Source of the DNA: Acetobacteraceae bacterium
GTDB lineage: Bacteria; Pseudomonadota; Alphaproteobacteria; Acetobacterales; Acetobacteraceae
DNA length: 7,125 nucleotides
Assembly (NCBI GenBank): GCA_947476855.1
Contig: CANJSR010000259.1
Coordinates: forward strand, 1-7,125
Direction of reading: 5' to 3'
This document shows positions 4,809-7,125 of this stretch, in pieces (the stretch's first letter is position 1; each line of letters begins with the position of its first letter). The notes beneath the pieces were generated by a model. The model did no database searches. It saw only the letters and a program-made list of their open reading frames with translations, and was not told where the DNA came from. The translations under genes and the position numbers were made by a program.

Positions 4809-5513
4809 ATGAGCGACCCGATCCCCTTCCGACCCTTCGTTCCGGGCACGCAGCCGGCGCTGAACACACCCGCTTATCTGTCCACCGGCAAGCGCTACCC
4901 GCTGCGCGCGCCGCACCGGATGCCGCAGACGATCACCGAAACGACCGGCCCCGTGTTCTCTCCGGCGCTGTTCCCGCCCTCGGCCGACCTGACGCGCAAC
5001 ACCACCGGCCAGGCGGCGCTGGGAGAGCGGATCATCGTCGCCGGCACGATCACGGATGAGGACGGGCGCCCGGTGCCGAACACGATGGTGGAGGTGTGGC
5101 AGGCCAACGCCACCGGCCGCTACGACCATCCGGGCGATCAGCACGACGCGCCGCTCGATCCCAATTTTCGCGGCGTGGGGCGAGTCTTTACCGACGCGGC
5201 CGGGCGTTACAGCTTCATATCGATCCGCCCGGGCGCCTATCCCTGGCCGAACCATCGCAACGCCTGGCGGCCGACGCATATCCATTTCTCCTATTTCGGA
5301 CCGGCCTTCGCGACGCGGTTGATTACACAGATGTATTTTCCCGGGGACCCGCTGCTGGCGCTCGATCCCATCTTCAACGGCGTGCCCGACCCGGTTGCCC
5401 GCGACCGGCTGGTCGCCGCCTTCGACCTGGACATCACCCAGCCGGACTTTGCCCTGGGCTACCGGTTCGATGTCGTGCTGCGCGGCCGCGGCGCCACGCC
5501 GATGGAGGGTTGA
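4809..5513 (+). CDS. pcaH: Protocatechuate 3,4-dioxygenase beta subunit
   Basis: The 234-residue, Fe(III)-bearing subunit of the intradiol dioxygenase that cleaves protocatechuate to 3-carboxy-cis,cis-muconate in the cytoplasm. The N-terminal Dioxygenase_N-like segment runs to about residue 60, followed by the beta-sandwich core (GERIIVAGTITDEDGRPVPN, VEVWQANATGRYDH). All four iron ligands can be placed by alignment with the Pseudomonas putida enzyme: Tyr105 (GRYDH), Tyr144 (GAYPW), His157 and His159 (RPTHIHF), equivalent to Tyr408, Tyr447, His460 and His462. Arg154 and Tyr23 match Arg457 and Tyr324 near the active site. The length is normal for PcaH. AGGGAG at 4797-4802 sits six bases before the ATG. 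It is the first gene of a three-gene operon and is followed after three bases by pcaG. The open frame upstream (to 4449) is not part of the protein. Confidence 0.95.
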   Translation: MSDPIPFRPFVPGTQPALNTPAYLSTGKRYPLRAPHRMPQTITETTGPVFSPALFPPSADLTRNTTGQAALGERIIVAGTITDEDGRPVPNTMVEVWQANATGRYDHPGDQHDAPLDPNFRGVGRVFTDAAGRYSFISIRPGAYPWPNHRNAWRPTHIHFSYFGPAFATRLITQMYFPGDPLLALDPIFNGVPDPVARDRLVAAFDLDITQPDFALGYRFDVVLRGRGATPMEG

Positions 5514-5516
5514 GCG

Positions 5517-6038
5517 ATGTCCACCGCCACTGCGAGCCAGACGATCGGACCCTATTGGCACCTGATCGAGGACGAGACCTGGGCCGACCTGACCCGTTTC
5601 GGCGCAACCGGAGAGCGGATCATGCTGACCGGCACGATCCGTGACGGCGACGGCGCGCCCTGTCCTGGCACCTGCGTCGAAATCTGGCAGGCCGATCCCG
5701 CGGCCTCGGACAGTTTCCCAGGTTTCGGGCGGGCGAACACCGACGCAGACGGAACATTCCGCTTCGTGACGTTGCGGCCCGGGCCCGTGCCGGGACTCGG
5801 GAACACGTTGCAGGCGCCGCATATCGCGATCCGGATCTTCGCCCGCGGGCTGATGGCGGGCGTCGTGACGCGCGCCTATTTCCAGGGCGATGCGCTGAAT
5901 GATTCCGACCCGTTGCTGACCTCGATCGACGATCCCGCCTTGCGAGGGACACTGGTCGCGGGGCAGGACGCTCCCGGCGTGTGGCGCCTGGACATCAGGC
6001 TGCAAGGGGACGGAGAGACGCTGTTCCTGGACGTTTAG
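5517..6038 (+). CDS. pcaG: Protocatechuate 3,4-dioxygenase alpha subunit
   Basis: A 173-residue partner of PcaH; alpha and beta form the protomer, with the active site at their interface. The N-terminal SQTIGPYWH (7-15) carries Tyr13, equivalent to alpha Tyr16 of the Pseudomonas putida enzyme, and the TRAYF segment carries Arg119, the probable equivalent of alpha Arg133. The core GERIMLTGTIRDGDGAPCPG plus CVEIWQAD is visibly paralogous to PcaH. The tyrosine and histidine iron ligands are missing except one histidine (APHIAI), as usual for alpha subunits. The C-terminus RLDIRLQGDGETLFLDV is the classic PcaG ending. It is shorter than the roughly 200 residues of the P. putida subunit; the loops after GPY and after WQAD are trimmed. 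GGAGGG at 5504-5509, inside the end of pcaH, serves as ribosome site and implies coupling. Confidence 0.93.
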   Translation: MSTATASQTIGPYWHLIEDETWADLTRFGATGERIMLTGTIRDGDGAPCPGTCVEIWQADPAASDSFPGFGRANTDADGTFRFVTLRPGPVPGLGNTLQAPHIAIRIFARGLMAGVVTRAYFQGDALNDSDPLLTSIDDPALRGTLVAGQDAPGVWRLDIRLQGDGETLFLDV

Positions 6039-6049
6039 GGGAGGATATC

Positions 6050-6874
6050 ATGACACCAGCGATCTGGGACCCGGTTCCCATCCCGCCCCAGGCTCCGGTG
6101 CGGGAGGGCGTGGCGGACCTCGGCGGCACGAAGCTGTATTTCTGGGATACCGGCGGGACCGGCCATCCCGTCGTGCTGCTGCACGCGGCGACGCAGAGCG
6201 CGATGGGCTGGGTCTACCAGCAGCCCGCGTTGGCGGCCGCCGGCTACCGCGCGATCGGCTATTCGCGGCGGGGCTACCAGGGCTCCGACCCCGGCGATCC
6301 GGCCGAACCCGGGTGCGCCGCCGACGACCTGCATGCCCTGCTGGATCACTTGGGCGTTGCGCAGGCCGACCTGGTGGCGGCCGCGCAGGGCGGGTTCTTC
6401 GCGCTGGACTATGCGCTGACCTATCCTGGGCGGGTTCGGAGCCTGACCGTCGTGTCGTCGCTGATGGGGATTACCGATCCGGACTATGTGGCGATCGGGA
6501 ATCGGTTGCGCCCTCCGTTCTTTGCGACGCTGCCGCATGATTTCCAGGAACTCTCGCCGTCCTATCGCGCCGGCAACCCCGACGGGCTGGCCGCGTGGCA
6601 TGCACTGGAGCACGCGGCGATTCCCGGGGGAAAGCGCCTGACGCCGAAGACCCGGCACCGGCTGACCTTCGCCATGCTGGAAACGATCCGCCATCCGACG
6701 CTGCTGATGACGGGGGATTCGGACCTGTATACGCCGCCGTCGCTGCTGCGGATGCAGGCCGCGCACATGTTCGGCGCCGAGATGCATGTGATCGCCGAGG
6801 CCGGGCACAGCCCGTACTTCGAGCAGCCTTTGGTGTTCAACCGGCTGCTGCTGGATTTCCTGGGGCGGCTATAG
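6050..6874 (+). CDS. Alpha/beta-hydrolase-fold protein lacking the catalytic serine
   Basis: A 274-residue alpha/beta-hydrolase-fold protein. Visible elements are the beta3/oxyanion segment VVLLHAATQ (41-49), the RRGYQGSD loop, and the elbow strand DLVAAAQGGFFALDYAL (107-123). The acid-bearing LLMTGDSDLYTPP (218-230, probably Asp225) and the histidine loop EAGHSPYFEQP (250-260, His253) are present. Where GxSxG is expected the sequence is A110-A111-A112-Q113-G114, so the nucleophile serine position is Ala112. In pca operons this slot often holds PcaD (3-oxoadipate enol-lactone hydrolase), which needs that serine, so I do not assign pcaD. It may be a non-hydrolytic member (lyase, isomerase or cofactor-free enzyme) or use another nucleophile. 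GGGGAGG at 6038-6044 overlaps the pcaG stop and is five bases from the ATG, so it belongs to the pcaHG operon. It ends nine bases before a convergent gene. Confidence 0.85.
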   Translation: MTPAIWDPVPIPPQAPVREGVADLGGTKLYFWDTGGTGHPVVLLHAATQSAMGWVYQQPALAAAGYRAIGYSRRGYQGSDPGDPAEPGCAADDLHALLDHLGVAQADLVAAAQGGFFALDYALTYPGRVRSLTVVSSLMGITDPDYVAIGNRLRPPFFATLPHDFQELSPSYRAGNPDGLAAWHALEHAAIPGGKRLTPKTRHRLTFAMLETIRHPTLLMTGDSDLYTPPSLLRMQAAHMFGAEMHVIAEAGHSPYFEQPLVFNRLLLDFLGRL

Positions 6875-6883
6875 GGCGGTCGG

Positions 6884-7125
6884 CTACTTGGATCCCTGGG
6901 CCGAACCGCCGATCAGGCGGGTCGGCTTCAGTTGGCGAACGACCTCGGCGACCTCGGCCGCCGACGGCGCCTTATCCGTCAGGCGGAACAGCCTGGCCGC
7001 CCCGTCTTCCGGGCCGGAGGAAGCGACAAGCACCCATCGGGCCGGGTCCGCGGCGGCCAGCCGCAGCAATTGCTGGTTGTGGCCCATGGCCTGGCTGTCG
7101 GCGCGCGTGTCGATCACCACCCACC
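6884..7125 (-). CDS. C-terminal part of an unrecognised protein (5' end outside window)
   Basis: On the reverse strand a frame is open from the right edge to a TAG at 6886-6884, about 80 codons with strong G/C third positions. I do not recognise the family. The visible part reads VVIDTRADSQAMGHNQQLL, then WVLVASSGPEDGAARLFRL, then an alanine/glutamate-rich helix (SAAEVAEVVRQL) and PTRLIGGSAQGSK at the end. The alternation of hydrophobic strands and helices, and a VVIDT strand, look like the end of a Rossmann or P-loop-type domain, but that is only an impression. A GTG at 7120 could start a 78-residue protein. However, the frame continues to the edge with no ribosome site visible, so a truncated longer gene is more likely. 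It converges on the hydrolase gene with a nine-base gap and no clear terminator. Confidence 0.55.
   Translation of the reverse strand, partial: WVVIDTRADSQAMGHNQQLLRLAAADPARWVLVASSGPEDGAARLFRLTDKAPSAAEVAEVVRQLKPTRLIGGSAQGSK

Noticed and set aside
4746..6005. A 476-residue reverse-strand frame covering pcaH and pcaG
   Set aside because: High GC keeps the antisense frame open. Only its last 56 codons (4745-4575) have their own ribosome site and membrane-protein character.
6035..6808. Reverse-strand 257-residue frame opposite the hydrolase gene
   Set aside because: Arg/Gln/Pro-rich shadow with no motif, while the sense frame is a clear alpha/beta-hydrolase fold in a tight operon.
6050..6874. 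Annotating the hydrolase as pcaD
   Set aside because: The position in the operon fits, but the essential GxSxG serine is alanine, so the canonical enol-lactone hydrolase assignment is not supported.

Overview
The window is GC-rich, densely packed bacterial chromosome. Codon third positions are strongly G/C, gaps between genes are short, and the gene set (FG-GAP repeat protein, XRE-cupin regulator, 2-dehydro-3-deoxygalactonokinase, protocatechuate 3,4-dioxygenase) fits a free-living or plant/soil-associated alphaproteobacterium, perhaps of the Rhodospirillales type. That placement is inference from overall protein character. There is no rRNA, tRNA, CRISPR array, insertion sequence or phage gene.

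Layout from left to right. (1) Positions 1-1398, minus strand: the N-terminal 466 codons of a large FG-GAP/integrin-alpha-like protein made of 73-residue tandem repeats in an exact 219-bp period. The gene runs off the left edge. (2) 1399-1744: a gene-free divergent region with an AT-richer promoter-like patch and a strong GC hairpin. (3) 1745-2416, plus: a CX5R tyrosine-phosphatase-like protein. (4) 2420-3546, minus: a translationally coupled pair, an XRE-cupin regulator followed by a GNAT acetyltransferase resembling the tabtoxin-resistance enzyme. The pair is read from a promoter whose -10 lies inside a palindrome, and the mRNA is probably leaderless. (5) 3647-4531, plus: dgoK. (6) 4575-4745, minus: a small two-helix membrane protein. 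(7) 4809-6874, plus: a tight three-gene operon, pcaH-pcaG-alpha/beta hydrolase. (8) 6884-7125, minus: the C-terminal end of an unrecognised gene that runs off the right edge.

How the genes work together. PcaH and PcaG should form the alpha/beta protomer of protocatechuate 3,4-dioxygenase, which opens protocatechuate to 3-carboxy-cis,cis-muconate. The third gene occupies the place where an enol-lactone hydrolase would help, but its nucleophile-elbow serine is alanine, so a canonical PcaD role is doubtful. DgoK phosphorylates 2-dehydro-3-deoxy-D-galactonate; its aldolase and dehydratase partners are not in the window. The XRE-GNAT pair looks like a self-regulated resistance or small-molecule-modification unit.

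No wholly new multi-gene system is evident. The strongest points for a second look are the serine-less hydrolase in the pca operon, the operator/-10/leaderless arrangement of the XRE gene, and the perfectly phased FG-GAP repeat array.
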